Of a stretch of DNA of 64,000 nt, positions 40,872 through 50,020 are shown piece after piece. This DNA comes from Conexibacter sp. SYSU D00693. GTDB lineage: Bacteria; Actinomycetota; Thermoleophilia; Solirubrobacterales; Solirubrobacteraceae. How positions within the stretch are numbered: the first letter of the stretch is position 1; the number at the start of each line of letters is the position of its first letter. Both the position numbers and the translations under genes were made by a program. The stretch covers positions 2,170,001 to 2,234,000 of the forward strand of contig NZ_CP070950.1 of assembly GCF_017084525.1 (NCBI RefSeq). Direction: 5' to 3'. The notes below the pieces were generated by a model that saw nothing but the letters and a program-made list of their open reading frames with translations, did not search any database and was not told the DNA's origin.

Positions 40872-42431
40872 CACCGCGCGCGCCTGGCCGGCCCAGTACT
40901 CGTCGCGCAGGGCGCGCTTGAGGACCTTGCCGTTGGGGCTGCGCGGGAGCTCGCGGACGATGACGGCCTTGGGCGCCTTGACCGGACCGAGGCGCTCGCG
41001 GCAGCGGGCGACGACCTCGTCCTCGTCGACCTCGAAGCCCGGCTTGGGCTCGACGACGGCGGTGACCGCCTCGCCCCACTTCTCGTCGGGCAGGCCGATG
41101 ACCGCGCAGTCCTTCACGCCGTCGATGGTGTGGATGACCTGCTCGACCTCGCTGGGCCAGACGTTGAAGCCGCCCGTGATGACCATGTCGCGCAGGCGGT
41201 CGACGATGTAGACGTAGCCGTCCTCGTCCATCCGGCCGACGTCGCTCGTGCCGTGCCAGCCGCCGGGCCGGCGCGTCGCGGCGGTCTGCTCGTCGTCGCC
41301 GTGGTAGCCGGCCATGACGAGCGAGCCGCGGACGACGACCTCGCCGAGCTCGCCGGGGCCCAGCAGCTCCCCGCTCTCGCCCATGATCGCCACGTCGGCG
41401 ACGAGGGAGGCCCGGCCCGCCGACGCCAGCCGGCCGCGCTTGGCCGGGTCGGCCAGCGCCTCGGCGTGCTCGCGCGGCCCGAAGACCGTGCAGACCATCG
41501 GCGCCTCGGCCTGGCCGAAGGTCTGGGTCATCACCGGCCCGAAGACGTCCATCGCCTCGACCAGCTTGTCGACGGCCATCGGCGCCGCGGCGTAGATGAA
41601 GTGGCGCAGCGACGACACGTCGTAGCTGCGCACGTCGGGCACTGCCAGCAGCGCGTAGATCGCCGTCGGCGGCAGGAACAGCCGCGTCACGCGATGGCGG
41701 CCGATCGATGCCAGCAGCCGCTCGGGCACCACGCCGTCGTGCACCACGACCTTGCCGCCCTGGGCGAAGACCGGGAAGCAGATCGGCCCCGCGGCGTGGG
41801 TCATCGGCGCGGCCATCGCCATGACCGGCGGGTCGGGCTCGGGCATGTGCCCCGCGAAGGCGAGGTTCATCGTCTCGAGCATCGTGTGGGTGAAGGGGAC
41901 GGCCTTCGAGCGCCCCGTCGTCCCGCCCGTGCCGAACAGGATCGCCACCCGCTCGGGCTCATGCGCGAGGCGCTCGACCTCCGTGCCCTCGGGTGCCATC
42001 CACCGCGCGAGCACCGGGTCCTGCGCCCGGCCGCCCGGCTCGAGGCAGACCGCCAGGCGCAACGAGGCCACGTCGTCGAGCAGCTCGGTCGCCAGCCCCG
42101 TGAGCGACGGGTGGTAGACGAGGACCTCGCAGCCGGTCAGCGACAGCAGCGCGCCGAGGTCGGGCGCCGTGGCCCGCGCATTGAGCGGCACCCACGTCGC
42201 GCCGTGGCGCAGCGCGCCGAGCACGCAGACGAACGCCATCGGGTCGTTGGGCGAGATGACGCCGACCCGCGCGCCCCGCGCGACGCCGTCGCGCGCGAGC
42301 GCGCCCGCCACGCGGTGCGACAGGGCGGCGACCTCGCGGTAGGAGAGCACGACGGACTCGTCGTCGGTGACGAGGCACGGTGCGTCGGGCGCCAGGGCGA
42401 CGCCGCGGTCGAACGTGTCGATCAGCAGCAC
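40869..42431 (-). CDS. AMP-dependent acyl-CoA synthetase
   Basis: 520 aa. ANL motifs: LFGTGGTTGRSKAVPFTHTM (P-loop, with GTGGTTG in place of the usual TSGTTG), TQTFGQAEAP, GGWHGTSDVGRMDEDGYVYIVDRLRDMVITGGFNVWPSEVEQ and the catalytic Lys in SPNGKVLKRALRDEYW. Last gene of the carboxylase operon, six bases after the nitroreductase gene. If the carboxylase makes a beta-keto acid (as acetophenone carboxylase makes benzoylacetate), this ligase is the fitting next step, forming its CoA ester. Confidence 0.88.
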   Translation of the reverse strand: MLLIDTFDRGVALAPDAPCLVTDDESVVLSYREVAALSHRVAGALARDGVARGARVGVISPNDPMAFVCVLGALRHGATWVPLNARATAPDLGALLSLTGCEVLVYHPSLTGLATELLDDVASLRLAVCLEPGGRAQDPVLARWMAPEGTEVERLAHEPERVAILFGTGGTTGRSKAVPFTHTMLETMNLAFAGHMPEPDPPVMAMAAPMTHAAGPICFPVFAQGGKVVVHDGVVPERLLASIGRHRVTRLFLPPTAIYALLAVPDVRSYDVSSLRHFIYAAAPMAVDKLVEAMDVFGPVMTQTFGQAEAPMVCTVFGPREHAEALADPAKRGRLASAGRASLVADVAIMGESGELLGPGELGEVVVRGSLVMAGYHGDDEQTAATRRPGGWHGTSDVGRMDEDGYVYIVDRLRDMVITGGFNVWPSEVEQVIHTIDGVKDCAVIGLPDEKWGEAVTAVVEPKPGFEVDEDEVVARCRERLGPVKAPKAVIVRELPRSPNGKVLKRALRDEYWAGQARAV

Positions 42432-42437
42432 GCCGCC

Positions 42438-43205
42438 TCACCCGCCCGTGTAGCGGATCGCCTCGCGCGCCGGCCGGCGCGACACCGGCCCGAAGTGCCC
42501 GCGCGGATGGCCGACCGGGACGATCGCGTAGATGCGCGTCGACCGCGGCAGGCCCAGCGCCCGGCGGTAGTCGGGCTCGTAGAGCGTGTGCCAGGTGGTG
42601 AGCGTCGCCCCCAGCCCGAGGGCCCGTGCCGCGAGGAGCAGGTTCTGCACGCCGGGGTAGATCGACGCCGCCTCCCCCGTGCGCATGAACCGCGGGATGT
42701 GGCGCAGCATCCGCAGCGTCTGCCACGGCCCGATCGCCCGCGCGCCGCGCAGCGTGTGGCCGTAGCCGCGCAGCATCCGCTTGAGGATCCCGCTCATGTC
42801 GTAGGAGGCGACGACCAGCGCCGGCGTCTCGTCGAAGTTCGCCGCGAGCACCTCGAGGGAGTCCATGACCTTGTCCCACGCCTCCTGCGTCGTCGAGGGC
42901 GGGGGCAGCGGACGCTGGGCGGTCGTGTAGTAGCGGCAGGTGCGCCGCCACACCTCGCCGACCGCGTGCATGGTCTCGCGGTCGTCGACGATCGTGAACG
43001 CGTACTCCTGCGTGTTGCCCCCGCTCGGGCCCCACGTCGCGGCCTCGACGAGCCGCTCGAGCGTGGCCCGGTCCACGGGGTCCGGGCGCAGCTTGCGCAT
43101 CGCCCGCATCGTCGCCAGGACCTCCATGACCGGCGCGTCGGGCCCGACCGGCACGCCGTGCCGCGCGCCGGGGTCGTGGCGGGGCGCCGAGGCGACCGCG
43201 CTCAC
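42438..43205 (-). CDS. Nitroreductase-family FMN oxidoreductase
   Basis: 255 aa from GTG at 43205 (GTGA overlap with the HyuB-like gene). Nitroreductase core: MRAMRKLRPDPVDRATLERLVEAATWGPSGGNTQEYAFTIV, the FMN-contact stretch ASIYPGVQNLLLAARALGLGATLTTWHT, and a final RIYAIVPVGHPRGHFGPVSRRPARE typical of the BluB/nitroreductase fold. Probably reduces an activated double bond or nitro group, or dehalogenates, in the pathway; the substrate is unknown. Confidence 0.82.
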   Translation of the reverse strand: MSAVASAPRHDPGARHGVPVGPDAPVMEVLATMRAMRKLRPDPVDRATLERLVEAATWGPSGGNTQEYAFTIVDDRETMHAVGEVWRRTCRYYTTAQRPLPPPSTTQEAWDKVMDSLEVLAANFDETPALVVASYDMSGILKRMLRGYGHTLRGARAIGPWQTLRMLRHIPRFMRTGEAASIYPGVQNLLLAARALGLGATLTTWHTLYEPDYRRALGLPRSTRIYAIVPVGHPRGHFGPVSRRPAREAIRYTGG

Positions 43206-45358
43206 GCCGCCGTCCCCCAGTCCCAGGAGCCCAGGAACGGGACGTTCGCCGGCGGCTCGTCCCGGCGCCACTGCGCGACGAACTCCTCGTAGGGCAGCGA
43301 CCGCGCCTTGCGCGCCGCGCGCTCGGCGTCGCGCGCCGCCTCCGTGGCCGCCGCGTCGACGCGCAGGTGCTCGGCGTCGTAGACCACGTGGTAGACGCGC
43401 TCGGCCACCCACGCCGAGATGCGCTCCTCGCGCAGGTCCTTCATGACCGCCTGCGGATCGCGCTCCAGCGGGTCGCCGTAGCCCCCGCCACCGCCGACCT
43501 GGAGGATCCACAGGTCACCCTCCTTGGCGAACTCGGCGGTCTGCGTCGCCCGGCGGGTCTCCGCCGTGCCCGGCAGCCCGCCCTCGCGGTGCAGCTGGTC
43601 GGCCGTGCGCGGCACCTCGTGCGCGCGCTCGCGCAGCGCCTCCTTCACCGCCTCGGAGCTGTCCGCGCGGAAGATCGTCAGCGGCGAGCTGGGCCCGCCG
43701 TAGCCGCCGAACAGCCCCGGGATGGTGGGGAACTTCGATCCGGTCGCGAGCGTCCCGAGCGCGAACTCCGGCACGCCCCACACCATGTACATGCACTCGA
43801 CCGACGAGCCGCCGCGGTGGCGGCCGTAGCCGTGGTTGTCCTTGTTGAGGTTGCGCCCGATGGCGAGGATCGGCAGCTCGGTCTCGCGGTCCTCGATCTC
43901 GCCGTAGTCGGCCATCGCCGCGAAGAACGGCGCGCACGAGTGCTCGCCGTCGCGGTCGGCGTGGGCCCCGCCGCCCATCGAGTTGATGTCGATCATGAGG
44001 TTGGCGACCGGCATCCCCCACTGGTTCAGGCCGCCGTAGAACATCGACTGCGTCATCCCGTACCAGGGCGCGATGACCTCGATGTCGCCCGGCCGGTTGT
44101 AGGCGAGCTTGCTCATGCACACGTGCATGCCGGTCTGGAAGAAGCACGCCGCGATCATCGACAGCGCATTCGGGCACTCGGCGCCGGACTTCGCGACCGA
44201 GCCCTCCTCGAACTCGAACTCGATGGCCGAGACGTAGCCGGCGTTGCGCGGCAGGTCCGGCCAGAAGAAGTTCATGAGGTTGTTCGAGAACAGGGCCCGC
44301 GCGAACGTCGGGTCCATGTTGATCGCGCGGTCGAGGATCGCCGGCCCGGTCCCGTGCGTCCGGCAGACCACCTTGTCGCCGCGCTTGTCGAGCTCGACGA
44401 CCATCTTCAGCAGCCGGTCCTCGAGCAGCGTGGTGTCGCAGAAGCAGACGGTGCGGAAGATGCCGTCGGGCATCTCGGTGAAGCGCCGCTTGACCTCGTC
44501 GCGCGTGCGCTCGAGCGCCAGGCGCAGCGTCGCCAGCACGAGGTCGGGCGAGCGGTCGGCGACGACCTCCTTCACCCGCTCCTCGATGCGCATGCACGCC
44601 GCGAGCTTGGCCCGCATGTCGATGAGCTGCATCAGCGGGTCGCGGACGTTGTTCTGCAGCAGGTTCACCAGGTCGCGGCGGAACGTGTAGTCCTCGGCGA
44701 CCTTCACCGGGCTGATCTTCAGGCCCTCGTCGTAGACCGACAGGGCGCTCGGCGAGAGGCCGCCCGGCTCGGTCGCGCCGTTCTCGCCCTCGTGGATCGT
44801 GGCCCCCGCCCAGGCGATGAGCTCGCCCTCCACGAAGATCGGGATGAACAGCGACTGGTCGGCGTTGTGGACCCCGCCGTAGCGCGCATCGTTGTGGTAG
44901 AAGACGTCGCCCGGCCGGACCCCCACCGTCGGCTCGTCGATCCAGTCCTTGACGATGTGCTTGACCGGGGCCGACGCGCACGCGGCGAACACCACGACGC
45001 CGCTCGAGCTGGCCAGCGCGAGGTCGCCCGCCGCGGAGTACAGGCCGCACGTCAGGTCGCCCCACTTGGCGCCCGGCGCCGCGCCCGTCTGCTCGAGCAT
45101 CTCCTTGGCCGACTCGAGGATGACCTCGAGGCGGTTCTGGGCGATCGTGACCTCGACGCCGTCGCTGACGCTCGCGAGCGCCCGCTCGTCGGCGGCGGAG
45201 CGCGGCGAGAGCCGGTTGTCGTCGATGATCGCCGCCGACGGGCCGTACATCACGGGGCGCTCGTCGAGCAGCTCCCGGAAGAACGCCTCGGCCTGGGCCT
45301 CGCGGTCGGTGGCGGCCGGCGCGCCGGGCGCGACCAGGGTCTCGGGCGGGGGGTTCAT
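43202..45358 (-). CDS. HyuB-like subunit of an acetophenone/acetone carboxylase-type enzyme
   Basis: 718 aa from ATG at 45358. Hydantoinase B/oxoprolinase domain throughout: SAADERALASVSDGVEVTIAQN, the DVFYHNDARYGGVHNADQSL metal/substrate region, GGLSPSALSVYDEGLKISPVK and QVGGGGGYGDPLERDP near the C-terminus. In acetone and acetophenone carboxylases the HyuB-like subunit carries out the carboxylation chemistry on the phosphorylated ketone enol. ATGA overlap with the HyuA-like gene. Hydantoinase or oxoprolinase activity is the alternative. Confidence 0.85.
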   Translation of the reverse strand: MNPPPETLVAPGAPAATDREAQAEAFFRELLDERPVMYGPSAAIIDDNRLSPRSAADERALASVSDGVEVTIAQNRLEVILESAKEMLEQTGAAPGAKWGDLTCGLYSAAGDLALASSSGVVVFAACASAPVKHIVKDWIDEPTVGVRPGDVFYHNDARYGGVHNADQSLFIPIFVEGELIAWAGATIHEGENGATEPGGLSPSALSVYDEGLKISPVKVAEDYTFRRDLVNLLQNNVRDPLMQLIDMRAKLAACMRIEERVKEVVADRSPDLVLATLRLALERTRDEVKRRFTEMPDGIFRTVCFCDTTLLEDRLLKMVVELDKRGDKVVCRTHGTGPAILDRAINMDPTFARALFSNNLMNFFWPDLPRNAGYVSAIEFEFEEGSVAKSGAECPNALSMIAACFFQTGMHVCMSKLAYNRPGDIEVIAPWYGMTQSMFYGGLNQWGMPVANLMIDINSMGGGAHADRDGEHSCAPFFAAMADYGEIEDRETELPILAIGRNLNKDNHGYGRHRGGSSVECMYMVWGVPEFALGTLATGSKFPTIPGLFGGYGGPSSPLTIFRADSSEAVKEALRERAHEVPRTADQLHREGGLPGTAETRRATQTAEFAKEGDLWILQVGGGGGYGDPLERDPQAVMKDLREERISAWVAERVYHVVYDAEHLRVDAAATEAARDAERAARKARSLPYEEFVAQWRRDEPPANVPFLGSWDWGTAA

Positions 45359-47481
45359 GCCGTCTCCTCCTTCGTGAGCATCAGGAACCCGTGCCGGTCC
45401 ATCGCGGCGGACCAGCCGGGGGCGACCACGACGGTCGTGTCGCGGCCCTCGAGCACGGCCGGGCCCTCCACGCGGTGGCCCGGGCCGAGCAGGTCGTGGT
45501 CGTAGACCGGCGTGGGCTCGAAGCCCGCGCGCGGCCACCAGCAGTCGCGCTGCCCCTTGCGGGCGGCGTCGACGTCGTGGGTCGGCGCGGGCAGCTCGGC
45601 GAGCTCCCAGCGCCGGCGGCGCACCGAGGCGCGCAGGCGGATCGTCTCGACCGACGCGCCGACCTCCTTGGTCACGGCGAACTCGCCGAAGCGGTCGGCG
45701 TACTCGGTGAAGTAGGCCTGCAGGACGTCGGCGAGGTCGGCCTGGGACTCGATGCGCAGGACCGGGCTCGAGATGGTCGTGAGGTAGAGCTGGCCGCCCG
45801 AGCGCACGTCGAGCTCGAGCGCGAACTCGACGTCCTCGGGCGCGTGGCCCTCGTCGGCGAAGTCGTCGCGGGCCTGGGCCATGAACTCGTCGACGACGTC
45901 GTTGATCGGCGCCGCGTCCTCGAGCACGGTCTTGAACAGCGGGTTGAGCAGGACGACGTGCTCGGAGCGCTCGTAGATGTGCAGCAGGTCGAGGCCGGCC
46001 GCGCCGCTGGCCGAGAAGACCGGCGCGTGCGGCGGGACGACGACCCGCGGGATCTGCAGGACCTCGGCGTAGCCGCAGGCGTGCAGCGGCCCGCCCCCGC
46101 CGAACGAGAAGATCGTGAAGCCCCGCGGGTCGTAGCCCTTGAGGACGATCTCCTTGAAGATCGCGTCGCCCATCTGGTTGTCCACGACGGCCCGGATCGA
46201 CCGTGCCGCCTCGGTGACGTCGACGCCCATCGGCCGCGCGACGCGCCGCTCGATGGCCCGCTCGGCGCGACGCACGTCGAGCTGCATCGAGCCGCCGTGG
46301 TAGCCGTCGGGGTCCAGGTAGCCCAGCACGAGGTTCGCGTCGGTCACCGTCGGCTCCGTCCCGCCCTGCGCGTAGCAGGCCGGTCCGGGCATCGAGCCCG
46401 CGCTGCGCGGCCCGACGGTCACGCCGCGGAACTCGTCGAAGGCGGCGATCGAGCCGCCGCCGGCGCCGACGGCCTTGATGTCCATCATCGGCATCTGGAC
46501 CAGCCAGCGGTCGATGACCGGGTTGAACTCGTAGAAGCGCACCGACCCCTCGACGACGACGCCGATGTCGAACGAGGTCCCGCCCATGTCGGTCGTCACG
46601 ACCTTGCCGAGGTCGAAGCGCTCGGCGAGGTGGCGCGAGCCGTAGAGGCCCGCGACCGGTCCCGCGTGGATCGTCTGCAGGGGCGTCGTCCGGGCCAGGC
46701 CGCCCATGCCGCCCGAGTTGTGGACGAGCATGAGCGAGCCGCCGTAGCCGCGGTCGCGCAGCTCGTTGCGCAGCTCGGACATGCGGTCGGCGGTGAAGCG
46801 GTGCAGGTAGGCGTCGAGGATCGACGTCATCGAGCGCACGTACTCGCCGGCCCGGCTCGAGACCTCGTGGGCGAGGATCACCGGGAACCGGCCGAGGAAG
46901 CAGCTCGGGTACTCCTCCTCGATGACCTCGCGGACGAGCAGCTCGTGCTCGGGGTTCTTGAACGACCACAGCAGCGAGACGACGAAGCCGCGCACGCCGC
47001 GGTCCACGAGCTCGCCGACCGCCTCGCGGACCTCGTCGGGGTCCAGCGGCATCACGACGTTGCCGGCGTGGTCGACGCGCTCGCGCAGGCCGACGATGTG
47101 GTCGCGCGGGATGAGCGGCTCGGGGCGCTGGGCGCGGGCGAGGTTGCGCGCCTCGTGGTGGGAGAGGCCCTCGCCGTAGGCGCGGCAGCGGCCGATCGGC
47201 ACGACGTCCTCGAAGCCGGTCGTCGTCAGGAGGCCGAGGCGCGGGCCCGAGCGCTCGATGAGCGCGTTGGTCCCGAGCGTCGTGGCGTAGCGGATGGCCT
47301 GCGTGCGCCCGAGGAGGTCGTCCTCGCTCGTGCCGAGCTCCGTGGCCAGGTCGCCCAGCGCGGTCATGAAGCCGTCGCTGAGGTCGTGGTGGGTCGTCAG
47401 GGCCTTGGCGGCCGCGACGCGCCCGCCGTCGGTGGCGAAGCAGTCGGTGAACGTCCCGCCGATGTCGACGTTGATCTCCAT
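45355..47481 (-). CDS. HyuA-like subunit (copy 1) of an acetophenone/acetone carboxylase-type enzyme
   Basis: 708 aa from ATG at 47481. Hydantoinase A/N-methylhydantoinase ATP-binding fold: VDIGGTFTDCF at the N-terminus (phosphate-1 loop), LMLVHNSGGMGGL, VTTDMGGTSFDIGVV, AVGAGGGSIAAFDEF and FGGGGPLHACGYAEVL. In the relatives this subunit binds ATP and phosphorylates the ketone and bicarbonate. It starts five bases before the gamma gene stop. A second, shorter HyuA-like gene is two genes upstream. Confidence 0.87.
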   Translation of the reverse strand: MEINVDIGGTFTDCFATDGGRVAAAKALTTHHDLSDGFMTALGDLATELGTSEDDLLGRTQAIRYATTLGTNALIERSGPRLGLLTTTGFEDVVPIGRCRAYGEGLSHHEARNLARAQRPEPLIPRDHIVGLRERVDHAGNVVMPLDPDEVREAVGELVDRGVRGFVVSLLWSFKNPEHELLVREVIEEEYPSCFLGRFPVILAHEVSSRAGEYVRSMTSILDAYLHRFTADRMSELRNELRDRGYGGSLMLVHNSGGMGGLARTTPLQTIHAGPVAGLYGSRHLAERFDLGKVVTTDMGGTSFDIGVVVEGSVRFYEFNPVIDRWLVQMPMMDIKAVGAGGGSIAAFDEFRGVTVGPRSAGSMPGPACYAQGGTEPTVTDANLVLGYLDPDGYHGGSMQLDVRRAERAIERRVARPMGVDVTEAARSIRAVVDNQMGDAIFKEIVLKGYDPRGFTIFSFGGGGPLHACGYAEVLQIPRVVVPPHAPVFSASGAAGLDLLHIYERSEHVVLLNPLFKTVLEDAAPINDVVDEFMAQARDDFADEGHAPEDVEFALELDVRSGGQLYLTTISSPVLRIESQADLADVLQAYFTEYADRFGEFAVTKEVGASVETIRLRASVRRRRWELAELPAPTHDVDAARKGQRDCWWPRAGFEPTPVYDHDLLGPGHRVEGPAVLEGRDTTVVVAPGWSAAMDRHGFLMLTKEETA

Positions 47482-47486
47482 GGCGC

Positions 47487-47864
47487 TCAGGCCTCCTCGC
47501 CGGTCGCGGCGGCGTCGCGGGCGCGCAGCCGCAGCTGGCGCTCCTTCAGGGCGTCGACGTCGAGTTCGACGTCGTGGGTGATCGGGTGGCCGGGCGGCAG
47601 GTACTCGACCTCGACCTGCGTGCCGCAGCCGGGGCAGCAGCACTCGACGAGGCGGCACCACTCCGGGTCGGGCGCGTAGGAGTACTCCGCGTCGATCTTG
47701 GCCGGGTACACCTCCCGGGGATCGCGGTCGTGCAGCAGCAGGCCGCGCTTGTAGCTCTCGCGGGCGGGACCGATCTCGTGGTCGCAGCGCCGGCAGCGCC
47801 ACGTCTCGGTCTCGAGGTCGACCTCGAGGTACTCGGTGATCGGCTCGCGGGTGTAGGTGGGCAT
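47487..47864 (-). CDS. Acetone/acetophenone carboxylase gamma-type (zinc-site) subunit
   Basis: 125 aa. Two CxxC-type clusters: CRRCDHEIG (24-27) and CCCPGCG around residue 75, which fit the zinc ribbon of AcxC and the acetophenone carboxylase small subunit. The length matches the ~15-kDa acetophenone carboxylase subunit better than the longer (about 168 aa) acetone carboxylase gamma. Its start overlaps the HyuA-like copy 2 stop (ATGA). Expected to be structural, bridging the large subunits. Confidence 0.8.
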   Translation of the reverse strand: MPTYTREPITEYLEVDLETETWRCRRCDHEIGPARESYKRGLLLHDRDPREVYPAKIDAEYSYAPDPEWCRLVECCCPGCGTQVEVEYLPPGHPITHDVELDVDALKERQLRLRARDAAATGEEA

Positions 47865-49714
47865 CAGCGCGCCTCCTGGTCGGTGTGGGTGAGGCGCCCG
47901 ATGCCGAGCGCGTCGACGTGGTGGGTCCAGCCGGCGGGGACGACGACCGTCGTGTCGTCGGCCTCGACGACCGCGGGGCCGGCGACCGTCGCGCCCGGCC
48001 GCAGCTCGGCGGCCTGGTGGACGGGGGTCTCGAGCACCCCGGCGCCGGGCCAGGTGACGGGACGCACGGCCGCCGGAGCGGGGGTGTGCTCGGTGACGGC
48101 CTGCTCGCGCAGCGCCGGGTGCTCGAGACGGGCGGTGGCGGTGACGGCCACGCAGGGGGTGCCGTCGCGGTCGACGTGCTCGACGGCGACGTCGACCTCG
48201 TCGGCGCCGAAGCCCTCGCCGCGCATGTCGCGGAAGGCCTGGCGGCGCAGGCGGTCTTCGACCTCGGGGCCGTCGGGCTCGACGTAGGTGTGGCGCACGT
48301 CGGCCGAGGAGGCGCCGAAGGCGCTGAACACCGCGGCGAAGGGCAGCGTCAGGACCTCGCGCACGCCGAGCCGCGCGGCGACGTCGCACGCGTGCGTCGG
48401 GCCTCCGCCGCCGTAGGCCAGCAGCGTCGTCGCGGCGGGGTCCAGGCCGCGCTGGGCCAGCTCGTCGGCGATCCGTGCGGCCATCCGCTCGTGCAGCCGG
48501 CTGCGGATCCGCGCGGCGACGGCGTCGACCTCGACGCCGAGCTCGCGCGCCGCGGGCTCCATCGCCCGGCGGGCGGCGGCGACGTCGAGCGCGAGGCGCC
48601 CGCCGAGGAACGCGCCGGGGTCGATGATCCCGAGGACGACGTCGGCGTCGGTGACCGTCGGCTCGGTGCCACCGGTGGCGAAGCACGCCGGCCCGGGCGT
48701 CGCACCGGCGCTGCGCGGGCCGACCTCCATCGCGCCGTCGCGGACCTCGGCGATCGAGCCGCCGCCGGCGCCGAGGACGTGGACGTCGGGCATCGCGAAG
48801 GACAGCTCGACGGCGCCGACCCGGCCGTGCTCGAGGAACGGTGCGCGGCCGCCGGCGAGGAAGCCGACGTCGAGGCTCGTGCCGCCGACGTCGAAGGTCA
48901 CGAGGTGGTCGATCGCGCAGACGCGCGCCACGTGCTCGGCACCGAGCAGGCCGGCGGTGGGGCCCGAGTTGTAGGTGCGGCCCGCGACGGTCTTGGCGAC
49001 GCGCGCGCAGCCGCCGTCGTTGTGGACGATGAGCAGCGGGCGCGTGTAGCCGTGGTCGCGCAGCCAGTCCTCGGCGCGGTGCAGGTAGCGCGCGACGTCC
49101 TCGTGGACGTAGGCGTTGAACAGCGCCGTGGCGGTGCGCCGGACGTCGTCGGGGTCGGTGGCGATCTCGTGCGAGAGCGTCAACGGCACCGCGTCCAGGC
49201 ACTGGCGCGGGTGGTGGTCGTGGAAGTCGCGCATCACGGCGCGCTCGGCGGCCAGCCCGCCGTCGGCCGCCGGCATCGAGCAGACCAGCCCGCGCGCGGC
49301 GTGGCCGAGCAGCGCCTTGGCGGCGGAGACCACGCCGGCGCCGTCCTGCGCCGGGTCGACCGCGGCGACGAGCTGCTCGTCGGCGAAGTGCTCGAGGGCG
49401 GCGCGCCCGGCGTCGCCCTCGACGAAGGTGGCGGCGGCGTCGGCGTCGAGCAGCAGGCCGACCCGCGGGCCGGTGCGCTGGATGACGGCGTTCGTGCCGA
49501 CCGTCGTCGCGTAGCGCACGCACTCCGTGCCCTGCAGCAGCTCGTCCACCCCGAGCCCGAGGGCCTCGGCGGCACGCTCGACCACCTGGGCGAAGCACAG
49601 CGCGAAGTCGTGCGGCGTGGTCAGGACCTTGACGGTCGTCGCCGCGCCGTCGTGGACCACGTAGGCGTCGGTGAACGTCCCGCCCGTGTCGATGTCGATG
49701 GTCGTCCCTGGCAT
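47864..49714 (-). CDS. HyuA-like subunit (copy 2), shorter
   Basis: 616 aa from ATG at 49714. The frame is open further upstream but with non-homologous, low-complexity sequence. The HyuA motifs are present in altered form: IDTGGTFTDAYVV (Thr in place of Gly at the third position), LLIVHNDGGCARV, VTFDVGGTSLDVGFL, VLGAGGGSIAEV, LAYGGGGPTHACDVAARL. About 90 residues shorter than copy 1. First gene of the operon, with a 306-bp leader region. Two unequal HyuA-like subunits are what acetophenone carboxylase has. Confidence 0.85.
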   Translation of the reverse strand: MPGTTIDIDTGGTFTDAYVVHDGAATTVKVLTTPHDFALCFAQVVERAAEALGLGVDELLQGTECVRYATTVGTNAVIQRTGPRVGLLLDADAAATFVEGDAGRAALEHFADEQLVAAVDPAQDGAGVVSAAKALLGHAARGLVCSMPAADGGLAAERAVMRDFHDHHPRQCLDAVPLTLSHEIATDPDDVRRTATALFNAYVHEDVARYLHRAEDWLRDHGYTRPLLIVHNDGGCARVAKTVAGRTYNSGPTAGLLGAEHVARVCAIDHLVTFDVGGTSLDVGFLAGGRAPFLEHGRVGAVELSFAMPDVHVLGAGGGSIAEVRDGAMEVGPRSAGATPGPACFATGGTEPTVTDADVVLGIIDPGAFLGGRLALDVAAARRAMEPAARELGVEVDAVAARIRSRLHERMAARIADELAQRGLDPAATTLLAYGGGGPTHACDVAARLGVREVLTLPFAAVFSAFGASSADVRHTYVEPDGPEVEDRLRRQAFRDMRGEGFGADEVDVAVEHVDRDGTPCVAVTATARLEHPALREQAVTEHTPAPAAVRPVTWPGAGVLETPVHQAAELRPGATVAGPAVVEADDTTVVVPAGWTHHVDALGIGRLTHTDQEAR

Positions 49715-50020
49715 GGCGGCGACGGTCCCAGGGGCGGGTGGGCCGCGGCTCGTGCAGGGCTTCCAGTTGGGGTGGGTGGTGACTGTGGAGGTGCGACAAC
49801 GGGATGCGGCGGTGGCCGGCGTCCCGCTCCCGCGTACGGGGCGGTCCGGCGCGGTGGCCGTTCGGCACCGAGGACGCGAAGGCAGGTGCCGCCGCGGGGG
49901 CCGCGAGGCGCCCCCGTTCATCCATCGGCGGATCGTCCGCCTGGGGAGCGGAGGATCCGCCACTCGATGCTCGTGCGGCGCCTGCGCGCCACCTCCGCGG
50001 CCCGCGGAGGACGCACCGCC
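49715..50020. promoter_or_regulatory. 306-bp leader of the carboxylase operon with twin palindromes and a hairpin
   Basis: No gene is seen. Two matching palindromes stand 20 bp apart centre to centre: GCGGA-TCG-TCCGC (49928-49940, extended by one base on each side) and GCGGA-GGA-TCCGC (49948-49960). They are candidate sites for the PucR-type regulator encoded next door. A perfect 9+1+9 hairpin, CCTCCGCGG-C-CCGCGGAGG (49992-50010), follows the regulator's stop by 10 bases and is a likely terminator for it, though no T-run follows. Confidence 0.6.
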
